Shown: piece after piece, positions 24,597 through 33,200 of the stretch
Layout: every line of letters starts with the position of its first letter
Position numbering within the stretch: the first letter of the stretch is position 1
Origin: Verrucomicrobiota bacterium
GTDB taxonomy: Bacteria; Verrucomicrobiota; Verrucomicrobiia; Limisphaerales; UBA11358
Length of the DNA: 40,754 nucleotides
Direction of reading: 5' to 3'
Assembly: GCA_021324235.1 (NCBI GenBank)
Contig: JAJPJM010000178.1
Location: 1 to 40,754 of the forward strand
Program-made: the position numbers and the translations under genes
The notes under the pieces: generated by a model
The model's database searches: none
What the model was told of the DNA's origin: nothing
What the model saw: the letters and a program-made list of their open reading frames with translations, nothing else

Positions 24597-25190
24597 ATGG
24601 AAAAGAACCGGCTGGAAGCCTTCAGCGACGGCGTGCTGGCCATCATCATTACCATCATGGTGCTGGGATTGCAGGTGCCGATTGGTTCGGACATCAGCGT
24701 GTTAAAGCCGCTGCTGCCGGTATTCCTGACCTATGCGTTGAGTTTCATCTACCTCGGCATCTACTGGAACAACCATCATCACCTGATCAAGGCGGCGCAC
24801 AAGGTGAACGCCGCGATGATGTGGGCGAACCTGCACCTGCTGTTCTGGCTGTCGCTCTTTCCGTTCGTCACCGGTTGGATGGGCGAAAACCATTTTACGA
24901 CGGCGCCGACCGCGCTCTATGGTGCGGTATTGCTCCTGGCGGCCGTTGCCTATTTCATCCTGCAAAATATCATCGTCGCCCAACAAGGTCGTGAATCCAA
25001 ACTGGCGAAGTCCATCGGCCGGGATTTCAAGGGCAAACTGTCTCCGGTCTTTTACGCCGCCGGCATAGCGGTTTCGTTCTTCGAGCCATGGATTTCCTGC
25101 TGTCTCTATGTGCTCGTCGCACTGATGTGGCTCATTCCGGACCGGCGCATTGAACGGGTGGTGGCGGAATCCGGATCGGACGCGCATTGA
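24597..25190 (+). CDS. TMEM175-family (DUF1211) potassium channel-like protein
   Basis: I start at the ATG at 24597 (197 aa), the family start MEKNRLEAFSDGVLAIIITI. The FSDG motif (residues 9-12) in the first helix is the hallmark of TMEM175 proteins. Their hydrophobic residues form the ion gate and the motif holds the helix bundle. Six membrane helices are visible, and the NNHHHLIKAAHK loop between helices 2 and 3 is also typical. Prokaryotic members are tetrameric K+ leak channels. The longer frame from 24492 would read through the terminator hairpin and is rejected. Confidence 0.93.
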   Translation: MEKNRLEAFSDGVLAIIITIMVLGLQVPIGSDISVLKPLLPVFLTYALSFIYLGIYWNNHHHLIKAAHKVNAAMMWANLHLLFWLSLFPFVTGWMGENHFTTAPTALYGAVLLLAAVAYFILQNIIVAQQGRESKLAKSIGRDFKGKLSPVFYAAGIAVSFFEPWISCCLYVLVALMWLIPDRRIERVVAESGSDAH

Positions 25191-25239
25191 CCCCCTGCGA
25201 AATTTTTTTGGAAGCGGATACCGGTTTGAAGCCGGCGTT

Positions 25240-25455
25240 TTACCGTAGCCGCCAGGTGATGCGCGCCTTGTTCAAATCGTAGGGTGACATCTCCATCTTC
25301 ACGCGGTCGCCGACGGTCAGGCGTACCCAGCGTTTGCGCATCTTGCCGCAGATCGTCGCCAGCACCAGGTGCTTGTTGTCGAGTTCCACCCGGAACATGG
25401 TGCCGGGCAGCACGAGGGTGACGCGGCCTTCCACTTCAATGTGTTCTTCTTTCAT
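25240..25455 (-). CDS. infA: Translation initiation factor IF-1
   Basis: From the ATG at 25455 the product is 71 aa, the normal IF-1 length. It shows the S1/OB-fold sequence: [40 protein letters not shown] and [22 protein letters not shown]-1 binds the ribosomal A site during initiation. A TTG five codons upstream is in frame but unneeded. The gene lies downstream of an RRM gene on the same strand but is separated from it by the terminator at 25529-25562, so it probably has its own promoter within the roughly 70-nt gap. Confidence 0.96.
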   Translation of the reverse strand: MKEEHIEVEGRVTLVLPGTMFRVELDNKHLVLATICGKMRKRWVRLTVGDRVKMEMSPYDLNKARITWRLR

Positions 25456-25528
25456 GGGCTGATTAACCAAAGCCGGTCTGTCCTCGGGTACGACATCCTG
25501 CCGGTCGGCAAACCGGATGTCGTCAAAC

Positions 25529-25562
25529 GAAAAGGCGGAGTCCGGTTCACCCGAACCCCGCC
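25529..25562 (-). terminator. Rho-independent terminator of the first RRM gene
   Basis: On the minus strand GGCGGGGTTCGG pairs with CCGGACTCCGCC (12 pairs, two of them G-U) around a GTGAA loop, followed by TTTTCGTTTG. Its sequence resembles the terminator of the second RRM gene at 39148-39187, as expected from duplication of the whole unit. Confidence 0.75.
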
Positions 25563-25584
25563 CTGAAATCCTGCGGTTGCTGGA

Positions 25585-25911
25585 TTAGTAGCGATTGCGA
25601 CTGCCACCGCCGCTGCCGCTCACGCGGAACTCCCGGCGCCCGCCGCCACCGCCGGCGCGTTCTTCACGCGGCTTGGCGACATTGACGGTGAGGGCGCGGC
25701 CGCCCAGTTGCGCGCCGTTCAGCGCGGCAATGGCCTTCTGCGCCTCTTCGGGCGTGCTCATGGTGATGAAACCAAAACCCCGCGGACGGCCGCTCACGCG
25801 ATCCATCATCAGGTTGGTTTCCGTGACCGTGCCGTGCGCCGCAAAGGCGTCGTTCAGGTCGTTTTCCGTGGTGTCGAAGGATAAATTCCCGACAAACAAT
25901 TTATTGCTCAT
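25585..25911 (-). CDS. Glycine-rich RRM RNA-binding protein, copy 1
   Basis: This 108-aa protein has a single RNA recognition motif at residues 3-80, with RNP2 LFVGNLSF and RNP1 RGFGFITM, both intact. A short tail rich in G, R and S follows. The layout matches cold-inducible Rbp proteins of cyanobacteria and other bacteria, which bind single-stranded RNA. It is about 80% identical over the RRM to the copy at 39205-39549. Both copies share leader, promoter and terminator sequence. AGGA lies about 14 nt before the ATG inside the conserved leader. Confidence 0.95.
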   Translation of the reverse strand: MSNKLFVGNLSFDTTENDLNDAFAAHGTVTETNLMMDRVSGRPRGFGFITMSTPEEAQKAIAALNGAQLGGRALTVNVAKPREERAGGGGGRREFRVSGSGGGSRNRY

Positions 25912-26041
25912 GTGATGTTTTACTGTCCTAGACTGAACTTTGCTGACCAGACTGTTCCCGTTTATCGGATTTCAAATCATCACTGAACCAGGTTCACCTG
26001 AGGATTTACCATGCCGTGGAAGCTCTGTGCTATCTAACAGA
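25912..26041 (-). promoter_or_regulatory. Conserved ~130-nt leader of RRM copy 1
   Basis: This non-coding stretch between the RRM start codon and the inferred transcription start aligns almost base for base with 39550-39682. Identical blocks include ATCGGATTTCAAATCATCAC, CTGAACCAGGTTCAC and ATCTAACAGAC (plus-strand reading). It contains the hairpin TGAAC-CTG-GTTCA. Its 5' end CTGTTAG can pair with CTAGGACAG, which holds the AGGA ribosome binding site. Such conservation outside the coding region points to RNA-level control such as cold response or autoregulation. Confidence 0.75.
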
Positions 26042-26048
26042 CCAGCCC

Positions 26049-26076
26049 AATATCGCTGGTTCCAGCACGATAGCAA
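26049..26076 (-). promoter_or_regulatory. Promoter of RRM copy 1
   Basis: On the minus strand TTGCTA (26076-26071) and GATATT (26054-26049) are 16 nt apart. The equivalent positions upstream of RRM copy 2 read TTGCCA and CATACT with the same spacing. The conserved leader begins about 7 nt downstream. Confidence 0.5.
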
Positions 26077-26125
26077 TAAGAATCGGCAACTATCTTTCCA
26101 ACCGGGAACAATGCCGGCCGATTCT

Positions 26126-27178
26126 TTATTGCGGCGCCTGGGGCGGGGAACCCCATTTTGCCGCCAGCTCGCTGACCTGCTTTTCCAGGTCGCGCAGACG
26201 ATGAATCATCTCCGGCAACTGCTGTACCGCAATCATTTGCCGCTTCGCCTGTTTGTCCGGCATCGCCGGGATGCCCAGAACTCTCCCGCCGTCCGGAATA
26301 TCGCGCATGACCCCTGATTTCGCGCCGATGATGGCCTGCTGGCCGAGTTTCAGGTGCCCGGCAATGCCGGATTGCGACGCGATGATGACGTAATCCCCCA
26401 GCTGCGTGCTGCCGGCGAACCCGACCTGGCCCATGACCAGGCAATGGCGGCCCATGACCACGTTGTGCGCCACGTGCACGAGATTGTCGATCTTCGTTCC
26501 CGCGCCGATCACCGTGGCGCCCAGGGCACCGCGGTCGATGGCCGCGTTCGCGCCGATTTCGACGTCGTCGTGGATGATGACGTGGCCGACCTGCAGCACC
26601 TTGCGATGCCGGCCTTCGTCGAAAACATAACCATAACCGTCGGAGCCGATCACCGTTCCGGCATGGATCACCACGCGATGACCGATGATCGTCCTGTGGT
26701 AGAGAACCACGTTGGGGAACAAACAGACGTCCTCGCCCAGGCGGGAATCGCGCCCGATATGGTTCCCGCCCAGTAACACAGATCGCGGGCCAATCTGCAC
26801 GCGGGCGCCAATCATGCAGTTGGGCCCGATATGCGCCGTCGCGTCCACCTGGGCCGACGGGTCAATGTTCGCACTGGGATGAATGCCTTGCGGGAACTGA
26901 TCTGGTGGGAAGAAGCTGGGCAGTAGTCTGGCCATCGCGACCCGCGCGTTGGGCACCCGGATCAGGACCTTCCTGGTGGAACTGAACCCGCTCGGAACCA
27001 GGATTGCCGCCGCAGCGCTTTGTTCCGCCGCGGCGAAATGTTCCTGAGTGTCGGCAAAGGTGAGGTCACCGGCCTGGGCGCTGTCCGCCGCAGCAAATCC
27101 GGTCAGACGCGTGGATCCATCGCCAAGAACTTCACCTCGGACGCGTTCGGCGATTTGGGCAGCTGTGAGCGGTGTCAT
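26126..27178 (-). CDS. lpxD: UDP-3-O-acylglucosamine N-acyltransferase
   Basis: I start at the ATG at 27178 (350 aa, [20 protein letters not shown]), the normal LpxD start. The frame continues upstream into tag and is not needed. The N-terminal uridine-binding domain (1-100) precedes a left-handed beta-helix of hexapeptide repeats (about 105-300), which includes the catalytic histidine region [15 protein letters not shown]. The C-terminal helix (about 315-345, [17 protein letters not shown]) is also typical. LpxD adds the N-linked acyl chain of lipid A, so the cell makes LPS. It lies 19 nt after tag on the same strand. Confidence 0.96.
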   Translation of the reverse strand: MTPLTAAQIAERVRGEVLGDGSTRLTGFAAADSAQAGDLTFADTQEHFAAAEQSAAAAILVPSGFSSTRKVLIRVPNARVAMARLLPSFFPPDQFPQGIHPSANIDPSAQVDATAHIGPNCMIGARVQIGPRSVLLGGNHIGRDSRLGEDVCLFPNVVLYHRTIIGHRVVIHAGTVIGSDGYGYVFDEGRHRKVLQVGHVIIHDDVEIGANAAIDRGALGATVIGAGTKIDNLVHVAHNVVMGRHCLVMGQVGFAGSTQLGDYVIIASQSGIAGHLKLGQQAIIGAKSGVMRDIPDGGRVLGIPAMPDKQAKRQMIAVQQLPEMIHRLRDLEKQVSELAAKWGSPPQAPQ

Positions 27179-27197
27179 AATGGTATTGGTCCGGTCC

Positions 27198-27818
27198 TCA
27201 TAGGTGTTCCCGGTTCGCAAAGTTTTGACGCACCGCCGGCTTTTGTCGATGACAAGTTGCAATTTCGTCATGACGGAAACAGGCGACGATGTGGTCGTTC
27301 ACCATGCCAACCGCCTGCATGAAGGCATAGCAGATGGTCGGGCCGACGAAGCGGAACCCACGGCGCTTCAAATCGCGGCTCATGACATCAGCTTCGCGTG
27401 TTCTGGCAGGCACGTTGCGCATCGCCCGGCGCCGGTTCTGAATCGGAGCCCCGTCGACGAACTGCCAGAGGTACCGGTCGAAACTGCCGAACTCGTCGCG
27501 CACTTTCAGAAAGGCTTTGGCGTTGTCGATGGTGGCGCGGATTTTCAGGCGGTTGCGCACAATGCCGGCATCGGCCATGAGTCGCGTAAAATCCTTTTCA
27601 CCGAACCGTGCGATTTTGGGCGCGTCCCAATGGGCGAACGCGCGCCGGTAATTTTCGCGCTTGCGCAAAATCGTGATCCAGCTTAACCCGGCCTGCGCGC
27701 CTTCAAGGTTCAACATTTCAAACAGGCGCCGGTCATCGTGCGATGGCACGCCCCACTCGTCGTCGTGATAAGCAATGCAGAGCGGATCGTCACCGGCCCA
27801 CGGGCAGCGTTGTTTCAT
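27198..27818 (-). CDS. tag: DNA-3-methyladenine glycosylase I
   Basis: This 206-aa protein matches Tag throughout. Zinc ligands are Cys5, His18, His176 and Cys180 ([27 protein letters not shown]). The substrate-pocket residues Glu39 and Trp47 lie in [16 protein letters not shown]. Tag removes 3-methyladenine from alkylated DNA. A second alkylation-repair gene, the AraC-MGMT fusion at 17707, lies elsewhere in the window. The gene precedes lpxD and they may share a transcript. The extra ~15 C-terminal residues after HDE are unremarkable. Confidence 0.96.
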   Translation of the reverse strand: MKQRCPWAGDDPLCIAYHDDEWGVPSHDDRRLFEMLNLEGAQAGLSWITILRKRENYRRAFAHWDAPKIARFGEKDFTRLMADAGIVRNRLKIRATIDNAKAFLKVRDEFGSFDRYLWQFVDGAPIQNRRRAMRNVPARTREADVMSRDLKRRGFRFVGPTICYAFMQAVGMVNDHIVACFRHDEIATCHRQKPAVRQNFANREHL

Positions 27819-27947
27819 GCGGCCATACCATTTCTGAGAACGAAAAACTCTTCAAGGTGTGTTTTTGACCGGAACCGCACCCGGGAATCACCCCTGTATT
27901 GGTTGCACCAGTCCGCCTAAAAAAGTTTAAAATAATAGTTGACTAGT

Positions 27948-27957
27948 TAGTTTACTA
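27948..27957. promoter_or_regulatory. Second, weaker TetR operator candidate
   Basis: TAGTTTACTA (27948-27957) is identical to the core of the perfect operator at 28644-28661 but has only 4-bp arms. It lies about 60 nt before tetR, within an AT-rich region that has possible promoter hexamers (TTGCAC 27903-27908, TAAAAT 27928-27933). The position suits autorepression. Confidence 0.55.
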
Positions 27958-28016
27958 TGTTACTCTGGCAATGTGGCCCGGCGAATGCGGGTCGGAAGTT
28001 TAGGAAAGACAATTTT

Positions 28017-28631
28017 ATGGGTCGTGTGAGTGATGCCAAGAAAAGATTGATGGATGCCGTATTGGAGCTGTTTTGGAGTGGCTCCTACGGCAGCACGACG
28101 ATCGACCATATCTGTGAAAAGGCGGGGGTCAAGAAGGGTAGTTTTTACTACTTTTTTCAGTCCAAATCCGAATTGGCGGCCGAAGCCCTTGATGCCAGTT
28201 GGCAGGACAAGCAAGCGGAGTTGGACAAGATTTTTTCGCCCATGGTTCCGCCCCTGGATCGAATCCGCAAATATTGCGAATTCAGCTATAAAATCCAGCG
28301 TGAAATCAAGGAAAAATATGGGCGGGTGCTGGGTTGCCCACAATTTGCCCTGGGGGCTGAAATCTGCACGCAGGAAGACCGGTTGCAGAAAAAAATTCAG
28401 GAAATTCTGGATTACAAACGGAAGTATCTCGAATCGGCCATCCGCGATGCCCATGCGGCGGGATTCATCAAGGCGCCCGATCCGGCGGCCAAGGCCAGAA
28501 TGATTCTGGCCTATTATGAGGGCCTGCTGACCCAGGCACGCATTCAAAATGACGTGGATGTCTTGCGTGAGACAGTGGGTGGAATTTTCGCGATGTTGGG
28601 TGTGAAAGAGACCGAAACGGCGACTGTTTGA
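28017..28631 (+). CDS. TetR/AcrR-family repressor of the efflux operon
   Basis: I start at the ATG at 28017 (204 aa), which has AGGAAAG 8 nt upstream. The frame's earlier start at 27957 falls in the operator. The N-terminal helix-turn-helix is clear (residues 8-55, TIDHICEKAGVKKGSFYYFF). The C-terminal ligand domain contains CPQFALGAEI and ends with a helix near 175-200. TetR-type regulators release DNA on binding a toxic ligand. The gene is followed by a perfect operator palindrome and the RND efflux genes, so it most probably represses them and itself. Confidence 0.95.
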   Translation: MGRVSDAKKRLMDAVLELFWSGSYGSTTIDHICEKAGVKKGSFYYFFQSKSELAAEALDASWQDKQAELDKIFSPMVPPLDRIRKYCEFSYKIQREIKEKYGRVLGCPQFALGAEICTQEDRLQKKIQEILDYKRKYLESAIRDAHAAGFIKAPDPAAKARMILAYYEGLLTQARIQNDVDVLRETVGGIFAMLGVKETETATV

Positions 28632-28643
28632 TATTTTTTTGAG

Positions 28644-28661
28644 TATTTAGTTTACTAAATA
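28644..28661. promoter_or_regulatory. TetR operator: perfect inverted repeat
   Basis: TATTTAGTTTACTAAATA has 8-bp arms around a TT centre with no mismatch. It sits between the tetR stop and the ribosome binding site (GGAGAG) of the next gene. Its core TAGTTTACTA recurs upstream of tetR at 27948-27957. Confidence 0.8.
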
Positions 28662-28684
28662 GACAACTACAAAAGGAGAGAAAA

Positions 28685-29002
28685 ATGAATACAAATCAAG
28701 GAGCAAAAGACAATGCCGTCAGGACAGCAGCGAATGCTTGCATCGCTTCGTGTCAAAAATTGGCGGCACAAATCGAACGGACGAAGGAAAATCTTCTGGC
28801 CGAACTGCAGGAAACTTTGGATGTGCCGGAAAGGTTGTTTCGCCTGGCCCTGGACGAGGCTGAGGCCTTGGCGTGGCAAACCGGCTTTCCGAATTTGCTC
28901 TTCCCGGCACTCGCCCTGGAAAAGGTCCAGGCGGTCGCGGGATGGAATGCGCGCCAACAAGTCATACGGCACGGAAAATTTGTCCGCGCGTTGTCCCATT
29001 AA
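28685..29002 (+). CDS. Conserved-looking protein of unknown function in the efflux operon
   Basis: This 105-aa soluble protein has a near-ideal ribosome binding site (AAAAGGAGAGAAAA before the ATG). It has no signal peptide or membrane segment and is mostly helical: an amphipathic helix over 12-45 (ASCQKLAAQIERTKENLLAE) and a second helical part with ERLFRLALDEAEALAWQTGF. I do not recognise a named family. Its place, directly after the TetR operator and 36 nt before the membrane-fusion protein, suggests it is induced with the pump. It may be an accessory or ligand-handling protein. Confidence 0.8.
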   Translation: MNTNQGAKDNAVRTAANACIASCQKLAAQIERTKENLLAELQETLDVPERLFRLALDEAEALAWQTGFPNLLFPALALEKVQAVAGWNARQQVIRHGKFVRALSH

Positions 29003-29038
29003 GCCGCGTCCATTCGTCGTTAATTCAAGGAGTGATTT

Positions 29039-30178
29039 ATGAACATCAAATTGATGCGGTTTACATTGTTTGGATTGGTGCTGGCCGGTAGCGCCGGCCT
29101 GATGACCGGTTGCCAGCGGGGCGCGGCGCAGTCATCGCCGCCGCCGCCGGGCGTGACGGTCGCGCCGGTGGAACAAAAGGAAATCGTCGAGTGGAGCGAA
29201 TTTACCGGGCGGGTGGAACCCGTGGAATCGGTGGACGTGCGCCCGCGGGTGTCGGGTTACATCCAGGAGGTGCGTTTCCAGTCGGGCCAGTTGGTGAAAA
29301 AAGGCGACGTGTTATTCGTCATCGACCCGCGCTGGAACCAGGCGGTCTTCGATCAGCGCCAGGCGGAATATGAACAGGCCCGGCGCGAAGAGGAACGGAC
29401 CGCGCAACTGCTGGCGAACCAGGCCATCTCGACCGAGGAGGCGGATGCGCGCAAGGCCCGCTACGAGGAGGCCCGGGCGGCGCTGGATTCGGCCCGGCTC
29501 GACCTCGAATACACCCAGGTGCGTGCGCCCATTGACGGCCGGGTCAGCCGCGCGCTCCTGACCACGGGCAATTACGTCAGCGGCTTGGCCGGCTCGGCCT
29601 CCATCCTGACCACGATCGTTTCGGTGAACCCGGTTTACGTCAACGCCGACATCGACGAGGAGGCGTATCTCAAGTTCAGCGCGCTGGTCCGCGCCAAAAA
29701 ACTGGGCGATGACGATGGTGGCAAAATTCCGGTGGAAATGGAACTGGCCGATGAACAGGGCTTTCCCCACCTGGGCCATATCGAGTCATTCGACAATCAG
29801 TTGAATCCCGGCACCGGCAGCATCCTCTTGCGCGCCGTCTTTCAAAATAACGACGGCCGGGTTGTGCCGGGTTTGTTTGCGCGGATTCGCATTCCCTTGA
29901 GTGACCGGCATGCGGCGCTGCTGGTGGACGACCGCGCCATCGGCACCGACCAGTCGCAAAAATTCGTGCTCACCCTGACCCCGACGAACACGGTCGCCTA
30001 CCAACCGGTGGAATTGGGACCGCTGGTTGACGGCCGGCGCGTCATCCGGTCCGGCTTGCAGGCCGGTGATGAAATTGTGGTCAACGGCCTGGAACGGGTT
30101 CGCCCGGGGATGCCGGTGACGGCGGAGAAGGAGACCTTGAACGCTTCGTCGGCCGGACCGCAAACCGCCAGCCGTTAA
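29039..30178 (+). CDS. RND efflux membrane-fusion (periplasmic adaptor) lipoprotein
   Basis: This 379-aa AcrA/MexA-type adaptor has a lipoprotein signal ending LMTGC (Cys25). A biotinyl-lipoyl half domain follows (RVSGYIQEVRFQSGQLVKKG), then a helical hairpin (about 105-160, QAEYEQARREEERTAQLLAN) and the second lipoyl half VRAPIDGRVSRALLTTGNYV. A beta-barrel and membrane-proximal domain complete it. It would bridge the RND permease and the outer-membrane channel, here the same polypeptide encoded next. AAGGAG lies 8 nt before the ATG. The permease-channel gene begins 31 nt downstream. Confidence 0.96.
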   Translation: MNIKLMRFTLFGLVLAGSAGLMTGCQRGAAQSSPPPPGVTVAPVEQKEIVEWSEFTGRVEPVESVDVRPRVSGYIQEVRFQSGQLVKKGDVLFVIDPRWNQAVFDQRQAEYEQARREEERTAQLLANQAISTEEADARKARYEEARAALDSARLDLEYTQVRAPIDGRVSRALLTTGNYVSGLAGSASILTTIVSVNPVYVNADIDEEAYLKFSALVRAKKLGDDDGGKIPVEMELADEQGFPHLGHIESFDNQLNPGTGSILLRAVFQNNDGRVVPGLFARIRIPLSDRHAALLVDDRAIGTDQSQKFVLTLTPTNTVAYQPVELGPLVDGRRVIRSGLQAGDEIVVNGLERVRPGMPVTAEKETLNASSAGPQTASR

Positions 30179-30209
30179 TCCAGCTGCTGATTACAACTTT
30201 TCAACAGAT

Positions 30210-33200
30210 ATGAACTTTGCCCATTTCTTCATCCGCCGCCCGATTTTCGCCGGCGTGCTGTCCATCGCCATTTTCATCATGGGGTTGCTGGCCATGTTCC
30301 GGCTCCCCATCGCCGAGTATCCGGAGGTGGTGCCGCCCACGGTGGTCGTGCGCGCGACCTTCCCGGGCGCCACTCCCAAAACCATTGCCGAAACCGTCGC
30401 CTCGCCGCTGGAACAGGCCATCAACGGCGTGGAAGGGTCGCTTTACATGTTTTCACAAGCGACCGCCGACGGCGTGATGACGCTGACCGTGACCTTCAAG
30501 CTGGGCACGGATCCGGACCAGGCCCAGGTGCAGGTGCAGAACCGGGTTCAGCAGGCGTTGCCCAAGCTGCCCGAGGAAGTGCGTGACCTGGGCGTCACCA
30601 CGACCAAGCAATCGCCCGATCTTACGATGGTCGTCCATCTGTTTTCGCCCAACAACCGGTACGACGAGGTTTATGTCCGCAACTATGCGACCTTGCAGGT
30701 GAAGGACGCCCTGGCGCGCATCCCCGGTGCCGGCGACGTGGAAGTGTTCGGTTCGGGCGATTACGCCATGCGCATCTGGCTCAACCCGGACAAACTCGCG
30801 GCCCGCAACCTGACCGCCAGCGACGTCGTGGCCGCCATCCGGGAACAGAATGTCCAGGTGGCCGGCGGCATCATCGGCCAGCCGCCTGTCCGCGATCCGG
30901 TGAATTTTGAATTGCTGGTCAACGTCAAGGGCCGGCTGACCACGGAGGAGGAATTCGGCAACATCATCGTGAAGACCGGGCCCAACGGCGAAAAAACCCT
31001 GTTGAAGGACGTGGCCCGCATCGAATTGGGCGCCGGCGATTACTCGCTCCGGTCATTACTGAACAATAAGACGGCGGTGGCGTTGCCCATCTTCCAAACG
31101 CCCGGCGCCAATGCGTTGCAGCTTTCCACCGACGTCCGCCGCACGATGGAGGAACTGAAGAAGAATTTCCCCGAGGGCATTGACTACTCGGTGGTCTATG
31201 ACCCGACGGTCTTCGTCCGGCATTCGATTACCGCGGTGGTGCATACGCTGTTCGAGGCACTGCTGCTGGTGGTGCTGGTGGTCATCATTTTCCTGCAAAC
31301 CTGGCGCGCGGCCATCATCCCGCTGGCCGCCGTGCCGGTGTCGCTGGTGGGCACGTTTACGATGATGCTCCTCTTCGGCTTCAGCATCAATGCGCTGTCG
31401 CTCTTTGGACTGGTGCTGGCCATCGGCATCGTCGTGGATGACGCCATCGTCGTGGTGGAAAACGTCGAGCGGAACATCGCGCGCGGTTTGTCGTCATTGG
31501 AAGCCGCCCGGGTGGCCATGAATGAAGTGACCGGACCGATTGTGGCCACGGCGCTCGTGTTGTGCGCGGTGTTCATCCCCACCGCCTTCATCAGCGGTCT
31601 CACCGGGCAGTTCTACAAGCAATTTGCCATCACCATTGCCATCTCCACGGTCATCTCCGCGTTCAATTCCCTGACGCTGTCACCGGCGCTCTGTGCGGTG
31701 TTGCTCAAGGACCATCACGCGCCCAAGGACTGGCTCTGGCGCGGCATGGACGGGTTGTTCGGATGGTTGTTTCGTCCCTTCAACCGGGCCTTCGCCTGGT
31801 CGGGTGAGAAATACGGTGCCGGTGTCAAGGCCGTGCTCCGCAAAAGCGCCATCGCGCTGGTGGTTTATGGCGGTCTGGTCCTGCTGACCGGCTGGAGCTT
31901 CGAGAACATCCCCACTGGCTTTGTGCCGACCCAGGACAAACAATATCTCATCGCCTTCGCGCAACTGCCCGAGGCGGCGTCGCTCAACCGCACCGAAACC
32001 GTCATCCGTCGGATGTCCGACATCGGACTCAAACAACCCGGCGTGGATTCGGCGGTGGCGTTTCCCGGATTAAGCATCAACGGTTTCAGCGTCGCGGCGA
32101 ATTCCGGCATCGTCTTTTTCACCTTGAAGCCGTTCGAGGAGCGCCGCACCCCAGACCTGAGCGGACCGGCGATTGCGGCCGCGCTGAACCAAAAACTTTC
32201 GAGCATCCAGGATGCCTTTGTTCTCACCGTTCCGCCGCCGGCGGTGATGGGACTGGGTACGTTCGGCGGGTTCAAGTTGTATGTCGAGGACCGCGCCGGT
32301 CTGGGTTATGACGCCCTTTATCAAAATCTGGAGTCGTTGATGGGCAAGGGCAATCAGACGCCCGCCCTGGCCGGCTTGTTCTCCACCTTCACCGTCAATG
32401 TTCCGCAACTGGACGCGGACGTGGACCGCGAGAAGGCCAAAACGGAAGGCGTACCGCTGGGGAACCTCTTCGACACCCTGCAGATTTATCTGGGTTCGCT
32501 GTACGTGAACGACTTCAACCGGTTCGGCCGCACCTACGAAGTCATCGCCCAGGCGGACTCGCAGTTCCGCGAACATCCCGAGGACATCACCCGGCTCAAG
32601 ACCCGGAACGATCAGGGTGAGATGGTGCCGCTCGGCGCCCTGGTCAAGGTGACGGAAGCCCACGGACCGGACCGGGTGATGCGGTACAACGGTTATCCTG
32701 CGGCCGAGGTCAACGGCGGTCCGGCTCCCGGTTACAGTTCGGGCCAGGCGGAAGCGGCCATGGCCAAAATCGCGGATCAAAATCTGCCGCGCGGCATGAC
32801 CTACGAATGGACCGATCTGACCTACCAGCGCATTCTGGCCGGCAATACCGCCGTCTTTGTCGGGCCGCTCTGCATCCTGCTGGTGTTCCTGGTACTGGCC
32901 GCGTTGTATGAAAGTTTCCGCCTGCCGCTGGCCATCATTCTCATCGTGCCAATGTGCCTGTTATTTGCCATCACCGGCGTGTGGCTCAAGGGCAGCGACA
33001 ACAACATTTTCACGCAAATCGGATTCATCGTGCTCGTTGGCCTGGCGTGCAAAAACGCCATCCTGATCGTCGAATTTGCCAAGCGCAAACAGGACGAGGG
33101 CCTGTCGCCGTTCGATGCGGCCATCGAGGCCTGCCGCCTGCGGTTGCGGCCGATCCTGATGACCTCCATCGCCTTCATCGCGGGCGTTTTTCCGCTGGTG

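Noticed and set aside
27960-27970. TACTCTGGCAA, an 11-nt match to the tRNA-Met 5' end, upstream of tetR
   Set aside because: It is too short to separate from chance in a 40-kb window, and no further tRNA sequence flanks it.
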